DNA of 64,000 nt from Alphaproteobacteria bacterium (GCA_009993885.1 JAACSN010000009.1:1-64000), one strand, 5' to 3'. Counted from the stretch's first letter, positions 43,122 through 52,713 are shown. Notes: generated from the letters alone by a model not told the origin. Numbers and translations are program-made.

Positions 43122-44408
43122 ATGGAATCGCAAAACTCTGCTCTACCCGCCCCCTCCACACATTCAACCAAATCCGTCTGGATCTTTTGGGGAATCGCTG
43201 CCCTCTTTTACTTTTATCAATTTATTCTACGGGTGAGCCCCGGCGTTATGAGCCAAGAGCTTATGAGAGATTTTGCCGTTCAAGGCTGTGCCCTTGGCGT
43301 TCTTGGTGCCTTTTATTACAATGCCTACGCAGCCATGCAAATTCCCCTTGGCATCCTTTTAGACCGTTTCGGGCCACGACGTTTAATGGCCGCAAGTTGT
43401 GCCGTTGCAACTTTAGGCACTTACCTCTTTTCCCAAGCAGAAACCTTAAGCGTTGCTTCTTTTGGACGGCTTTTAATGGGGGCAGGCGCTGCGTGCGGGT
43501 TCATAGGAACCCTCAAACTCGCAACTCTCTGGTTTCCTCCCGAGCGCCTTGGACGCGTTATCGGTTTTACAATGATCCTCGGCACTCTTGGCGCAACATC
43601 GGCAGGAGCCCCCTTGGGTGCCCTTGTGGGTGAATTCGGCTGGCGTTATACACTTCTTCTTGTGGCCGTTGCCGGTTCAGGCCTCGCAGCTGCCCTTTAT
43701 TTTATCCTAAGGGAGCCGCGTGATTTAAAAATTATAAAAGAAAAACCGCCTATAAAACTTTTAGACGGCCTCGCAACGGTCATCACCTCGAAACAGGTTT
43801 GGTTTGTGGCTCTTTTCGGCTGTTTGATGTATGTTCCCCTTGCAGCCCTCGCCGACCTTTGGGGTACGCTTTATCTCTCCGAGCGTTACGGTATATCTGC
43901 AAAACGAGCGGCATCTATGGTTTCTTTTATCTATATCGGTGTTTGCCTTGGTGCGCCTTTTGCCATGTGGTTTTCAGACTATCTGAGAAATCGTAAAAAA
44001 GTTATGTTTGCAAGCGCCGTCATCTATTTATTGGTCTTTTTAGGAATCCTTTATATTGATAACATTCCGATGCCGTTAATGTACGGCTTAATGTTTTGTG
44101 CCGGCTTTTTCTTTTCCGGGCAAAATCTTGTCTTCGCCATGGCAACGGAGAATATGCCCCTGAGAATTAGCGGCATCACCACGGCTTTTACCAACATGAT
44201 TGTGATGCTTAGCGGCGTAATATTCGAGCCCCTTGTCGGTCGGTTACTGGATTATAAATGGAACGGAACATTGAAAAACGGCGCCCCCCATTTTACAACG
44301 GAGAATTTTACCTTTGCCCTAACGTCTGTGCCCGTCGCCCTTGCACTTGCCGTTCTAACTCTTTTATTTATCAAAGAAACTTATCCCTCAAGATCCTCAA
44401 AGAACTAA
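43122..44408 (+). CDS. MFS transporter
   Basis: A 428-aa protein with about 12 membrane segments. The first loop motif appears as GILLDRFGPRRLMAASC, and GRLLMGAGAACGFIGTLKLATLWFPPERLGRVIGFT fits helices 4-5 of the organic-acid/anion-type MFS. A central loop with EPRDLKIIKEKPP separates the two halves. It converges on rsmE with a 12-bp overlap. The substrate cannot be read from sequence alone. Confidence 0.88.
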   Translation: MESQNSALPAPSTHSTKSVWIFWGIAALFYFYQFILRVSPGVMSQELMRDFAVQGCALGVLGAFYYNAYAAMQIPLGILLDRFGPRRLMAASCAVATLGTYLFSQAETLSVASFGRLLMGAGAACGFIGTLKLATLWFPPERLGRVIGFTMILGTLGATSAGAPLGALVGEFGWRYTLLLVAVAGSGLAAALYFILREPRDLKIIKEKPPIKLLDGLATVITSKQVWFVALFGCLMYVPLAALADLWGTLYLSERYGISAKRAASMVSFIYIGVCLGAPFAMWFSDYLRNRKKVMFASAVIYLLVFLGILYIDNIPMPLMYGLMFCAGFFFSGQNLVFAMATENMPLRISGITTAFTNMIVMLSGVIFEPLVGRLLDYKWNGTLKNGAPHFTTENFTFALTSVPVALALAVLTLLFIKETYPSRSSKN

Positions 44409-45113
44409 GGCTAACTGGCTTAAAATAGAAACAGCTGCCGTTTCAGCCCTCAAAACGTGAGGGCTTAAGGTAACAAAACGCACAGCCCTTTGATGTTGAA
44501 GTTTTTGGAACTCTTGAGGAGAAAATCCTCCCTCCGGGCCAATCAAAACATAAGCCGTTAAACTTTTATTGTATTGTTTTAAAATTGTTTGAGCGCCCTC
44601 ACGGCGTTCGTCACAGACGTACAAAATATCTTTCTCGGGGTCAAGGCTGCTAAGCAATTGGTCAAGAGATTGTAAGGGAGAAAACTCAGGCAGATGAAAG
44701 CGTCGGCACTGCTCACAGGCCTCAATAGCCGTTAATCGATGCTTCTCCGCTTTAAAGGCTCGTACAACAGTACGGTCTGTTAAAAGAGGATGAAAGCGCG
44801 TTACCCCAAGTTCGGTTCCTTTTTCAATGACAAAGTGAAGAGGATGTTGTTTTAAGGGCGCAAAGCAAAGGTGGACTTCAGGTAAAATCTTTTGAGGAGC
44901 AAGCTGTTCGCAAACCTCAAGAAGGCAAGTTTTTTTAGAGCCCCCTTGAAGCTCGGCTTTCCACAAACCGTCATAGCCGTTAAAAACCGACAGGGAGTCC
45001 CCGGCGCCAAGACGCATCACATGAGTAACATAATGGGATTGTTTTTTATCAAGTTCAACAAAAGTACCTTGTGACAGCACGGATGCCTCAACAAAAAGCC
45101 GAACCTTTCCCAT
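44397..45113 (-). CDS. rsmE: 16S rRNA (uracil(1498)-N3)-methyltransferase
   Basis: SPOUT-class enzyme that methylates U1498 of 16S rRNA with SAM. Features: an N-terminal PUA-like part with QSHYVTHVMRLGAGD, the FAPLKQHPLHFVIEKGTELGVTRF segment and the knotted SAM site YVLIGPEGGFSPQE with a closing LSPHVLRAETAAV. Length 238 aa. Its ribosome site lies in the last codons of tgt, 2 bp upstream, so the two are translationally linked. Confidence 0.94.
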   Translation of the reverse strand: MGKVRLFVEASVLSQGTFVELDKKQSHYVTHVMRLGAGDSLSVFNGYDGLWKAELQGGSKKTCLLEVCEQLAPQKILPEVHLCFAPLKQHPLHFVIEKGTELGVTRFHPLLTDRTVVRAFKAEKHRLTAIEACEQCRRFHLPEFSPLQSLDQLLSSLDPEKDILYVCDERREGAQTILKQYNKSLTAYVLIGPEGGFSPQEFQKLQHQRAVRFVTLSPHVLRAETAAVSILSQLALVL

Positions 45114-45115
45114 TT

Positions 45116-46333
45116 TTATCCTTTAACCCACTTCTTTCGTTCTTCTAATAGGGTATCACTTTTTATGGCATCTCGAACAGCTTCTAAAAGGCGATTCATA
45201 TAAGCAACGTTATGAATTGTGATGGCTTGCATGGCAAGAAGTTCTTTGGCTTTCAGCAAATAATGCAGATAAGAACGCGAGTAACTTTTACATGTTTCAC
45301 ATTCACAGCTTGCGTCAATGGGTTCGGGATCTTCTTTAAACCGAGTATTCTTTAAATTAATATGCTCTTTATCCGTCTCAATTTCTTGATCTGCCCGAAT
45401 AAGAGCACCGCCATGACGAGCCAACCGCGTCGGGTGAACACAATCAAACGTATCAATGCCCTGTTGCACCCCTTCAAAGATATCACGAACGCCGCCAATG
45501 CCTAGTAAATGCACGGGACGCTTTGGATTCAAAAGACTCATCGTGTAAGAGACAACCTCATACATTTGTTCTTTATCTGCGCCGAGGGAACCGCCGACAG
45601 CATGGGCAAAGAACGGTTGTGAGTTCACAAAGTCCGTTGCTTCACGACGCAAATCTTCATAAATGCCGCCTTGCACAATACCGTACAGGGCTTGGGTGCC
45701 GTTGTGATGCTTTGCAAATTCGGCAAGGCTGCGCTCTTCCCATCTATGCGAGCGATGCATGGAAAGCTCCGTATAGGATTTCTCCACATGAAAAGGAGTG
45801 CACTCATCAAACACCACAACAAAATCGGTTCCCAATTCACGCTGGGTTTCAATAGATTTTTCAGGAGACAGCATATGCTTTTTACCGTCAAGATAAGACT
45901 TAAATTCAGCGCCCTCCTCTGTGATTTCTAACAAGGTTTTGCGACGCCCCCCAAAGCGCTTACCCTTAATTTCACTGGCGACGGATCCGTGACCCAAACT
46001 AAAAACTTGAAAACCGCCGGAATCCGTTAAAATCGGGCCGTTCCAACCCATAAATTTATGGATGCCGCCCATCTTTTGGATGAGCTTGCTACCCGGACTT
46101 AGCATAAGGTGATAAGTGTTTGAAAGAATAAATTGTGTACCGCAAGTTTTCATTTGACGAGGGGACAAACCTTTAATGGCGGCCTTTGTCGCACAGAAAA
46201 TAAACGCAGGTGTTTCAACGCTCCCGTGGGGGGTGTTTAAAACACCAAGACGCGCCTTTGAGCTTGGACTTTGGAAAGTGATATCAAAGGAAAAACCGGG
46301 ATAGTCAAGGGAAGATATTTTAGGCGATTGCAT
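45116..46333 (-). CDS. tgt: Queuine tRNA-ribosyltransferase
   Basis: Exchanges guanine at the wobble position of GUN-anticodon tRNAs for a 7-deazaguanine base. The substrate Asp is Asp104 in LTDSGGFQVFSLG. The second Asp lies in GVQQGIDTFDCVHPTRLARHG, and the zinc site CECETC...H is in the C-terminal third. Length 405 aa. It overlaps the transporter gene by 14 bp. No queuosine biosynthesis gene (queA, queC-F, folE) is in the window, so together with the transporter it suggests salvage. Confidence 0.96.
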   Translation of the reverse strand: MQSPKISSLDYPGFSFDITFQSPSSKARLGVLNTPHGSVETPAFIFCATKAAIKGLSPRQMKTCGTQFILSNTYHLMLSPGSKLIQKMGGIHKFMGWNGPILTDSGGFQVFSLGHGSVASEIKGKRFGGRRKTLLEITEEGAEFKSYLDGKKHMLSPEKSIETQRELGTDFVVVFDECTPFHVEKSYTELSMHRSHRWEERSLAEFAKHHNGTQALYGIVQGGIYEDLRREATDFVNSQPFFAHAVGGSLGADKEQMYEVVSYTMSLLNPKRPVHLLGIGGVRDIFEGVQQGIDTFDCVHPTRLARHGGALIRADQEIETDKEHINLKNTRFKEDPEPIDASCECETCKSYSRSYLHYLLKAKELLAMQAITIHNVAYMNRLLEAVRDAIKSDTLLEERKKWVKG

Positions 46334-47090
46334 GTTTTTTACGCTCTTGAGTCAAATTCATAAGGTACATCACGGGTGCATTAAGACCCGTTGCCAAAAA
46401 GCGCAGAGTATACGTTCCAAGAATATATGTAAAAATAAGAGTGCGGGTATCAATATCAAGGGGCATCAGGATTTTCCAAGCCAATACGCTAAAGATAATA
46501 TTATCAAGTAAAGAAGATGTCGCCGTGGATAAAAAGGAGCGTAACCATAACAGACGTCCTTCTGTCACACGCCTGACCAATAAAAAGAGGCGCACATCTG
46601 CATATTGGCTAATCAGATAGGAGCTTAGGCTTGCAATGAATAAGGCAGGGGCAGGTAAGAAAAGAGTTTGTATGGCATAATGGGCATCATTAAAAAAGGC
46701 ATTTTGATCTGACGGCGGAAGCGGCGGCATACCGAGGGTTAAAATCATAATGCCTGTGGTAAAAATAATACCCGCAAAACCACACCAAATGGCTTTTTGG
46801 GCAGCCTCTTTTCCATAACGTTCTGCCAAAATATCCGTTGCTAAAAAGGTTGTCATGAAAACAATAGTGCCCATAGCAACGGGTTGAGAAAAACCCGTTA
46901 AGGTCATTGCCTTTAAAACTTGGATATTACCGACAATCACCCCCAAGGCCATGTAGACATAGACGCCCGTTTTGCCCAAAAAATAGTGCAAAGTCATTAA
47001 TGATCCTACGGCAAAAACATACATCACTAAGAGTAAAAATTCATTGGGTAAGTTCTGTAAAAACATAACAAAAGGGGCTAGATCGATCAT
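46320..47090 (-). CDS. yhhQ: Queuosine precursor transporter, YhhQ/VUT family
   Basis: A 256-aa inner-membrane protein with six or more hydrophobic segments. The family motif around TIVFMTTFLATDILAERYGKEAAQKAIWCGF is clear. YhhQ imports 7-cyano- or 7-aminomethyl-7-deazaguanine, and some relatives import queuine. The 14-bp overlap with tgt, which uses such bases, strongly supports the role. Confidence 0.92.
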   Translation of the reverse strand: MIDLAPFVMFLQNLPNEFLLLVMYVFAVGSLMTLHYFLGKTGVYVYMALGVIVGNIQVLKAMTLTGFSQPVAMGTIVFMTTFLATDILAERYGKEAAQKAIWCGFAGIIFTTGIMILTLGMPPLPPSDQNAFFNDAHYAIQTLFLPAPALFIASLSSYLISQYADVRLFLLVRRVTEGRLLWLRSFLSTATSSLLDNIIFSVLAWKILMPLDIDTRTLIFTYILGTYTLRFLATGLNAPVMYLMNLTQERKKHAIA

Positions 47091-47106
47091 GCTTCTCGGT
47101 ACCTGT

Positions 47107-47138
47107 AAAAAAAAAGGGCGCTCATAACAGCACCCTTT
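47107..47138 (-). terminator. Intrinsic terminator of rpmB
   Basis: Arms AAAGGGCGCT (47113-47122) and AGCACCCTTT (47129-47138) pair with one G-U step; on the minus strand nine T residues follow. It separates rpmB from yhhQ. Confidence 0.85.
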
Positions 47139-47158
47139 GATTATTCAATAAACAAAAA

Positions 47159-47449
47159 CTATGCTGTTGCAGCAGGCATAGCCTTAATAAGGCGACGCTT
47201 CAATTTTAAAGCTTCATCTGTTAATTTCGTGTTTGGTGTCCCCATAAGGAAAGCATCTAATCCGCCTTTTTTCTCAACGGTACGAATCGCACGTGTTGAG
47301 ACGCGGATTTTTGTTGAACCGAGAACATCACTTGCAAATGTTGCATTTTGCAAATTCGGCAAGAAACGACGACGGGTTTTATTTTTTGCGTGACTAACGT
47401 TATTTCCGCTCATCACACCTTTTCCAGTTAATGCACAACGACGTGACAT
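47159..47449 (-). CDS. rpmB: 50S ribosomal protein L28
   Basis: Large-subunit ribosomal protein of 96 aa. It begins [25 protein letters not shown], the typical L28 N-terminus, with [20 protein letters not shown] following. The C-terminal tail ([15 protein letters not shown]) is somewhat extended, as in alphaproteobacteria. TAGGAG precedes the ATG, and a terminator follows, so it is a single-gene transcript. Confidence 0.97.
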   Translation of the reverse strand: MSRRCALTGKGVMSGNNVSHAKNKTRRRFLPNLQNATFASDVLGSTKIRVSTRAIRTVEKKGGLDAFLMGTPNTKLTDEALKLKRRLIKAMPAATA

Positions 47450-47553
47450 TTTATTCTCCTAAATCTATCCAATGCATAACTTTTACTCACTTTAACAACT
47501 CACGTCAAGGGAAAATCACACGCCTTGCAAAACAATGTTTTTCAAAGGACAAA

Positions 47554-48546
47554 TTAGATTTCCAAACGCCTCGACGCTATAAATTTCTTTACCCCGCTTT
47601 CAATGAGCCCCTTGCCCAATAAAATTTCCTCAAAAAGATCCAAAGCAAAATGTTGTTCTTGTTTTACCTTATCTAACAAAGCCTCGCCGTTTTCTGCAGC
47701 ATCGGTATACAGGCGTGCCTTTGAAAAGAGTTCAAGACTATCAACTATATAGGTTGTTTTCTTCCTCGAATCATCGGTACGATGAGCCGCCCAGCGCTTT
47801 AATTGACCGGCAGAGGTATACAAATCGGCTAAAACCACCGCGGGAAGTTCGGACGCAACGGAAGAAACTTCTTGAGCCGCCTTATTATAAAGGGCTCCCA
47901 TCATCGTATTAGAATCTCCGTGTGTAAGCCCTAAAGTATTGTAAGCATCCAAACGCATAGCCAATAAAGCAAATGTCTTTGCTTTTTCAAAGGAGGAAGC
48001 TTCTTGCTCAAATCCCGCTTCATTAACAAGACGCACCAACCTTGAAGCCGGGCTCATAGACGCAACGAGGGGATCCGTTTCTAAGCCGTTAAAGTATAGC
48101 AATGCTGTTATTGTGTTCCGCATTTCATCCAAAGGTTTTGCCACACTCAGTTGTATATCGTACATATTAAACGACATTAACTGTGAAGACACCTCATCCG
48201 GCAACTCTTCGCGCAACCATGTCGGAATCAAAAAATTATGCTTGAAGGCAAAGATAAGCTTTGCTGTTTGGGCGCGCTCTTGGGCAGCCTCTGCCACGGC
48301 TCTCATCACAGAGCGGCGGTGATTGTCCTCAAGTTCTTTTTGAGAACTTGGCGTGACGGCAAATCCTGTTTTCATAACAATGCCCGGAAATTTATAAGAC
48401 TCACCTTCGGAATCTTTTGAGAAACTGGCCTGAAGCCGATTTGAAGAACAAAGAAATGTTGCTAAAACACAGCAGGCAATTTTAGTGTGCATTTTGGTTT
48501 GAGAAAATCTTGTTAGATTCACAGAATTATTCTTGTTTTTCATCAT
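47554..48546 (-). CDS. Secreted hypothetical protein
   Basis: A 330-residue protein. The ATG at 48546 has a GGGGGAAG ribosome site; the hydrophobic signal core (KIACCVLATFLCSSNRLQAS) begins about 20 residues in, giving an unusually long positively charged n-region, and an internal ATG at residue 19 is an alternative start. The mature protein is helical with mixed charge and no domain I recognise. Confidence 0.68.
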   Translation of the reverse strand: MMKNKNNSVNLTRFSQTKMHTKIACCVLATFLCSSNRLQASFSKDSEGESYKFPGIVMKTGFAVTPSSQKELEDNHRRSVMRAVAEAAQERAQTAKLIFAFKHNFLIPTWLREELPDEVSSQLMSFNMYDIQLSVAKPLDEMRNTITALLYFNGLETDPLVASMSPASRLVRLVNEAGFEQEASSFEKAKTFALLAMRLDAYNTLGLTHGDSNTMMGALYNKAAQEVSSVASELPAVVLADLYTSAGQLKRWAAHRTDDSRKKTTYIVDSLELFSKARLYTDAAENGEALLDKVKQEQHFALDLFEEILLGKGLIESGVKKFIASRRLEI

Positions 48547-48757
48547 TCTTCCCCCTATCCTAGCAAGCTACATCACGTCTTGCTTTCTTCCTTTAGAGTG
48601 GGATTAGGAATATTAATAAAAAGTTAACAGATTGGCAATTTCCCCATGGAATGCTTTTCACCCTCCCCAAAAAGTCTTGAATTTTCTCTGTTTGTTTTGA
48701 AAAAATAAGCTAAACTGAACGTAATTCTTCTTAATGCAACCAAGGCAGGCACACAAA

Positions 48758-49579
48758 ATGATCACAGATCTTTCCCTTACTCTTGTCGGCTGTGGCGCCA
48801 TGGGCGGCTCTTTATTAAAAGGGTGGCTCCAAGCCGAAGGTCTTTTCTCAAAAGTGACCGTTATCACCCCGGAAAAACATACCGTCGATCCTTTTCAAGA
48901 GCGCTATCCTGATGTTGTCACCTATCTTGAAACGCCCGATCAACTCACAACCGTTAATGATGTTTTGGTTCTTGGGGTGAAACCTCAAATTATGCCTCAC
49001 GTTATTAGAGATTATGTAACTCATGTTACGCCCGAAACCCTGATCATAAGCATGGCAGCCGGTCTTGACCTTTCTTTTTATGAAAAAGCCTTAGGAGACA
49101 ACAAACAAATCGTCCGCGTTATGCCCAACACACCGGCAACCGTTTCAAAAGCCGTGAGCGGTTTATTAGCGAATAAAAATGTTACCCCTCTGAATAAAGA
49201 AAGAGCCTTCCGCATTATGGAAGCCGTCGGTCGTGCCGTTTTTGTAGAAAGCGACGAGAAACTGGATCGTTTAACGGCTATTTCAGGGTGTGGGCCGGCG
49301 TATGTTTTTGCTTTGGTAGAAGCCCTTGAAAAGGCCGCCGCACGCCTTGGTTTCTCCACAGAGGATGCGAGTCTTCTGGCTCGTGAGACCGTCATCGGAA
49401 GTGCGCAATACCTTGCCCGAACACCGGAGAAAAGCGCAACGGATCTTCGCATTCAAGTTACCAGCCCCGGCGGCATGACCGAGGCCGGTCTTAAGATCTT
49501 GCAAGATAAGGATCGCTTTAATACGCTCATAGAAGAAGTCACTCAAGCCGCATTCAAACACGCCGAGGCCTTAAAATGA
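48758..49579 (+). CDS. proC: Pyrroline-5-carboxylate reductase
   Basis: Reduces pyrroline-5-carboxylate to proline with NAD(P)H. The dinucleotide fold starts VGCGAMGGSLLKGWL, and the family signature SGCGPAYVFALVEAL and LVASPGGMTEAGL-like TSPGGMTEAGLKIL follow. The ATG at 48758 matches the family start and gives 273 aa; an upstream ATG at 48734 lacks a ribosome site. Its stop overlaps the next gene by 4 bp (ATGA). Confidence 0.95.
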   Translation: MITDLSLTLVGCGAMGGSLLKGWLQAEGLFSKVTVITPEKHTVDPFQERYPDVVTYLETPDQLTTVNDVLVLGVKPQIMPHVIRDYVTHVTPETLIISMAAGLDLSFYEKALGDNKQIVRVMPNTPATVSKAVSGLLANKNVTPLNKERAFRIMEAVGRAVFVESDEKLDRLTAISGCGPAYVFALVEALEKAAARLGFSTEDASLLARETVIGSAQYLARTPEKSATDLRIQVTSPGGMTEAGLKILQDKDRFNTLIEEVTQAAFKHAEALK

Positions 49580-50157
49580 TAGAAAAAAACGCCGTTGCCC
49601 AAGCTATTTTAACGCTCCTTGAAGATAAAGATTGGATTGCTCTCACCCTGAATGATGTGGCAGCCTATCTTAGCATCAGCCTTGAAGAACTCCACCGTTT
49701 TGCCACGTCGAAAGAAGATCTCTTAACCTTAATAATTTCCTATATGGAAGAACAAACTCTAAAGCATACGGATCAAGGCCTCATAACAGAAAACACATCC
49801 GAAGAAGATCGATTGTTCGATGTCCTGCTTGCACGATTTGAAGCCGCAACACCCCATAAAAAAGCCGTTGCAAACCTCAAAAATACCTTCCAAGGAAATC
49901 CTACCCTTGCCTTTAACACAATCCCCCGATTCCTTGAGGCCGTAAAACGCCTTGCCGCCCTAGCGGATATCCGTTTTTCAGGCCCTTTAGGTGCCCTACA
50001 ACTCAGAGGGTTCGCCTTGGTCTATGCGCGTTTGATCTATATTTGGCTCGACGATACATCCCCCGATATGGCAAAAACGATGGCAGCAACCGATAAAGCC
50101 GTCACAAAATACATCCCCTGCCTCTTTGATCCTTGCAAGGTTGCCGACTTATTTTAA
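49576..50157 (+). CDS. TetR/COQ9-like protein
   Basis: A 193-residue helical protein. The first 50 residues (AILTLLEDKDWIALTLNDVAAYLSISLEELHRFATSKEDLL) look like a TetR-type helix-turn-helix. The C-terminal WLDDTSPDMAKTMAATDKAV resembles the C-terminus shared by some TetR proteins and COQ9, the lipid-binding ubiquinone factor. Both readings are open. It is joined to proC by ATGA and to the next gene by a one-base TAATG overlap, so all three are translationally coupled. Confidence 0.75.
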   Translation: MIEKNAVAQAILTLLEDKDWIALTLNDVAAYLSISLEELHRFATSKEDLLTLIISYMEEQTLKHTDQGLITENTSEEDRLFDVLLARFEAATPHKKAVANLKNTFQGNPTLAFNTIPRFLEAVKRLAALADIRFSGPLGALQLRGFALVYARLIYIWLDDTSPDMAKTMAATDKAVTKYIPCLFDPCKVADLF

Positions 50158-51329
50158 TGGCTTCTCTGTTCAAAAAACTATCGGTTCTTTTCTTCGCAAT
50201 TGTTTTTTTCACCTCTCGACCCTTGTTTGATTTTGAGGGGAATGAACTTGATGCTTATATCCAAGAAACCCTAAAAATATGGAATCCTCCGGGTCTTGCC
50301 GTCGGAATCATCAAAGAAGGCCGCATCGTTTTTCTCAAAGGATATGGCATTTGTGAAATTGGAAAATCGGAAACCATTAAGGCTACGACAGTATTTCGCA
50401 TTGCTTCCGTTTCAAAAACAATTGCTGCAGGCCTTTTGACCACATTTGTTCAAGAATCGGCTCTCCGATGGCAGGATAAAATTATCGACCGCCTCCCGGA
50501 GCTAAAACCGCAAAACAATTCTGCTCTTAATACCATGACTCTCAAGCATGTTTTAAGCAACAGCACAGGATTTCCAAGACACACCTACACTCACCTTTTG
50601 GATCAAAATGTTCCTTATAAAAAAATCATCACAAAACTCGGCAAAGTTAAACCTATTTGTAATCTTGGACAATGCCATACCTATCAAAATGTCATTTTCA
50701 GTTTATCGGGATATGTTGCTGAAACCCTCAGCAATCAAAGCTACGAAACACTCCTAAAAAGGCGCATTTTCCAACCTTTAGATATGAAAAATGCATCTTG
50801 TAGCTGCGCAGCTTTTAAGGCCTCTCCAAACAAAGCCATGCCCCACAAAAAAATTGAAGAGGGCTCTTATAAAGTTTTGCCCTATAACTGTCGCTATTAT
50901 GATGTCGGTCCGGCTGCCGGCGTAAATGCCAGTGCAATAGACATGCTAAAATGGCTCAAAGAATTTTTATCTGACCAACCGACCCTTTTTACAAAAGACA
51001 GTATAAATTACATGACAAACCCTCATATTGAAACACCCGACGAAATTAAACGCTGGAATACACACTGGCGTATAGCACGGGTAAAACGAGCTGACTACGG
51101 TTTGGGGTGGCGCATTTTTGATTACTCCGGAACACCCTTTATTTATCATGGGGGTGCGCTTCAAGGCTATAGTGCTTCCATTGGCATGCTCCCGCAACAA
51201 AAAATAGGTATAGTGGTTTTGACGAATAGCGAAAACTCTTTTATTACTGACACGATTATGGCAACCTTCATTGATTTTGTTCTTGATCTAAAGCCCATCG
51301 ATTACAATGCCGTCAGAAAAGCCGGATAA
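50157..51329 (+). CDS. Serine hydrolase of the beta-lactamase (class C/esterase) family
   Basis: From the coupled ATG at 50157 the protein has 390 residues and a signal-like N-terminus (SVLFFAIVFFTSRPL). The active-site Ser-x-x-Lys is SVSK at 84-87 in FRIASVSKT, the second motif Tyr-x-Asn is YQN at 176-178, and a C-terminal HGG replaces the KTG triad. Length and motifs fit class C-like penicillin-recognising esterases and DD-peptidases more than true lactamases. It probably acts in the periplasm, perhaps on peptidoglycan or an ester. Confidence 0.88.
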   Translation: MASLFKKLSVLFFAIVFFTSRPLFDFEGNELDAYIQETLKIWNPPGLAVGIIKEGRIVFLKGYGICEIGKSETIKATTVFRIASVSKTIAAGLLTTFVQESALRWQDKIIDRLPELKPQNNSALNTMTLKHVLSNSTGFPRHTYTHLLDQNVPYKKIITKLGKVKPICNLGQCHTYQNVIFSLSGYVAETLSNQSYETLLKRRIFQPLDMKNASCSCAAFKASPNKAMPHKKIEEGSYKVLPYNCRYYDVGPAAGVNASAIDMLKWLKEFLSDQPTLFTKDSINYMTNPHIETPDEIKRWNTHWRIARVKRADYGLGWRIFDYSGTPFIYHGGALQGYSASIGMLPQQKIGIVVLTNSENSFITDTIMATFIDFVLDLKPIDYNAVRKAG

Positions 51330-51366
51330 GAATTACCCCCCTGTCGCTTGATCTTTCTTATCAAAT

Positions 51367-52713
51367 TCACCCCCCCTCTTCTCCTACACCGAGAATTGCG
51401 GATAAATCGTCAAACCCTTCTTCAAAGGTAATCCGATGATCCTTGGACTGGGCAATAAAAGGATCCAATTTCTCATAATACAAAATAGCTTGATCCACCT
51501 TGGGGTTTGACCCTCGACGATAAGCTCCCAAGCGAATAAGCTCCTCCATATCATCATAGGTCGAAAGATAATCCCGAGCTTGTCGAATCATCGCCGATTC
51601 TTCATCACGATTACAATCGGGCATGGTTCTGGAAATACTGCGCAAAATATTAATAGCGGGAAAACGCCCCCTCTCTGCAATTTTACGATCCAACATGATG
51701 TGGCCGTCTAAAATACCTCGTACGGTATCCGAGACAGGCTCATTATCATCGCCCCCTTCAACTAAAACCGTAAAAAGCCCGGTAATATTCCCTTGGTAAT
51801 TTTCCTGAATTTGATCACTCCCCGGCCCTGCGCGTTCCAATAAACGAGGGAGTTCAACAAATACGTTAGGCGTATATCCTTTGGTGGTCGGGGGCTCTCC
51901 GACGGATAGGCCGATTTCTCGTAACGCCGTGGCAAAACGCGTCACGCTATCCATAAGACATAACACTTCTTTTCCCTGATCTCGAAAATATTCTGCAATG
52001 GAAAGAGTTGTATAAGCCGCACGGCGTCTCATAAGAGCAGGTTCATCGGAGGTTGCCACAACCACAACGCTGCGGGCCATACCTTCCGAACCAAGGTGTT
52101 TTTCAATGAATTCTCGAACCTCTCGACCGCGCTCTCCGATAAGGCCGATCACAATAACATCTGCCTTTGAAAAACGTGCTAACATCGATAATAAAACGGA
52201 CTTTCCCACACCCGAACCCGCGAAAATCCCCATACGTTGCCCCGAACAACAGGTCGTAAAGGTATTCATGGAACGCACGCCGAGATCAATGCGCTTTTCA
52301 ATGAGGCGCCGTTTATGGGCTGACGGGGGAGACGCATTTAAATCATAGGGTTTAGGACCGGAAGGAACGCGCCCTAAATCATCGAGGGGTTTTCCAAAGC
52401 CGTCAAGGGTTCGCCCGAGCCACGTGTCATGCGGGTAAATGACATTATGGTGGCCTTCATAGGTCACCTTACAACCGGGGCCTAAGCCTTCAATGGAATT
52501 GTATCCCATAACAAGGGTTTGATCCCCTTTAAAACCAACGACTTCACAAGGAAAAGTTTCTCCCCCTCGATTTTTAAGACGACATACAGAGCCGACAGAT
52601 ACAACCTGTTGAAGGCCGCTTACCTCAACAAGACTGCCTACGATAGCTGTTACAAACCCAAAGACATGAGTATGTTCAAGGCGGCTAATTTCTTCGCAAA
52701 GTCCGCGTAGCAT
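51367..52713 (-). CDS. fliI: Flagellar/type III secretion ATPase, FliI type
   Basis: Hexameric ATPase that drives substrate unfolding and export in the flagellar type III system. Walker A GSGVGKSVL is near residue 168. The IGLIGERGREVREF and VEGGDDNEPVSDTVRGILDGHIML segments are diagnostic of FliI/YscN. Length 448 aa. The N-terminal domain is complete. No other flagellar or injectisome gene flanks it in the window: the neighbours are a serine hydrolase and groES. FliI versus an injectisome homologue is judged by overall sequence feel only. Confidence 0.9.
   Translation of the reverse strand: MLRGLCEEISRLEHTHVFGFVTAIVGSLVEVSGLQQVVSVGSVCRLKNRGGETFPCEVVGFKGDQTLVMGYNSIEGLGPGCKVTYEGHHNVIYPHDTWLGRTLDGFGKPLDDLGRVPSGPKPYDLNASPPSAHKRRLIEKRIDLGVRSMNTFTTCCSGQRMGIFAGSGVGKSVLLSMLARFSKADVIVIGLIGERGREVREFIEKHLGSEGMARSVVVVATSDEPALMRRRAAYTTLSIAEYFRDQGKEVLCLMDSVTRFATALREIGLSVGEPPTTKGYTPNVFVELPRLLERAGPGSDQIQENYQGNITGLFTVLVEGGDDNEPVSDTVRGILDGHIMLDRKIAERGRFPAINILRSISRTMPDCNRDEESAMIRQARDYLSTYDDMEELIRLGAYRRGSNPKVDQAILYYEKLDPFIAQSKDHRITFEEGFDDLSAILGVGEEGG

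Noticed and set aside
43034-43633. Open frame of 199 codons on the plus strand
   Set aside because: It is a frame-shifted shadow of the MFS transporter at 43122-44408; its composition is rich in Arg, Cys and Trp with no domain.
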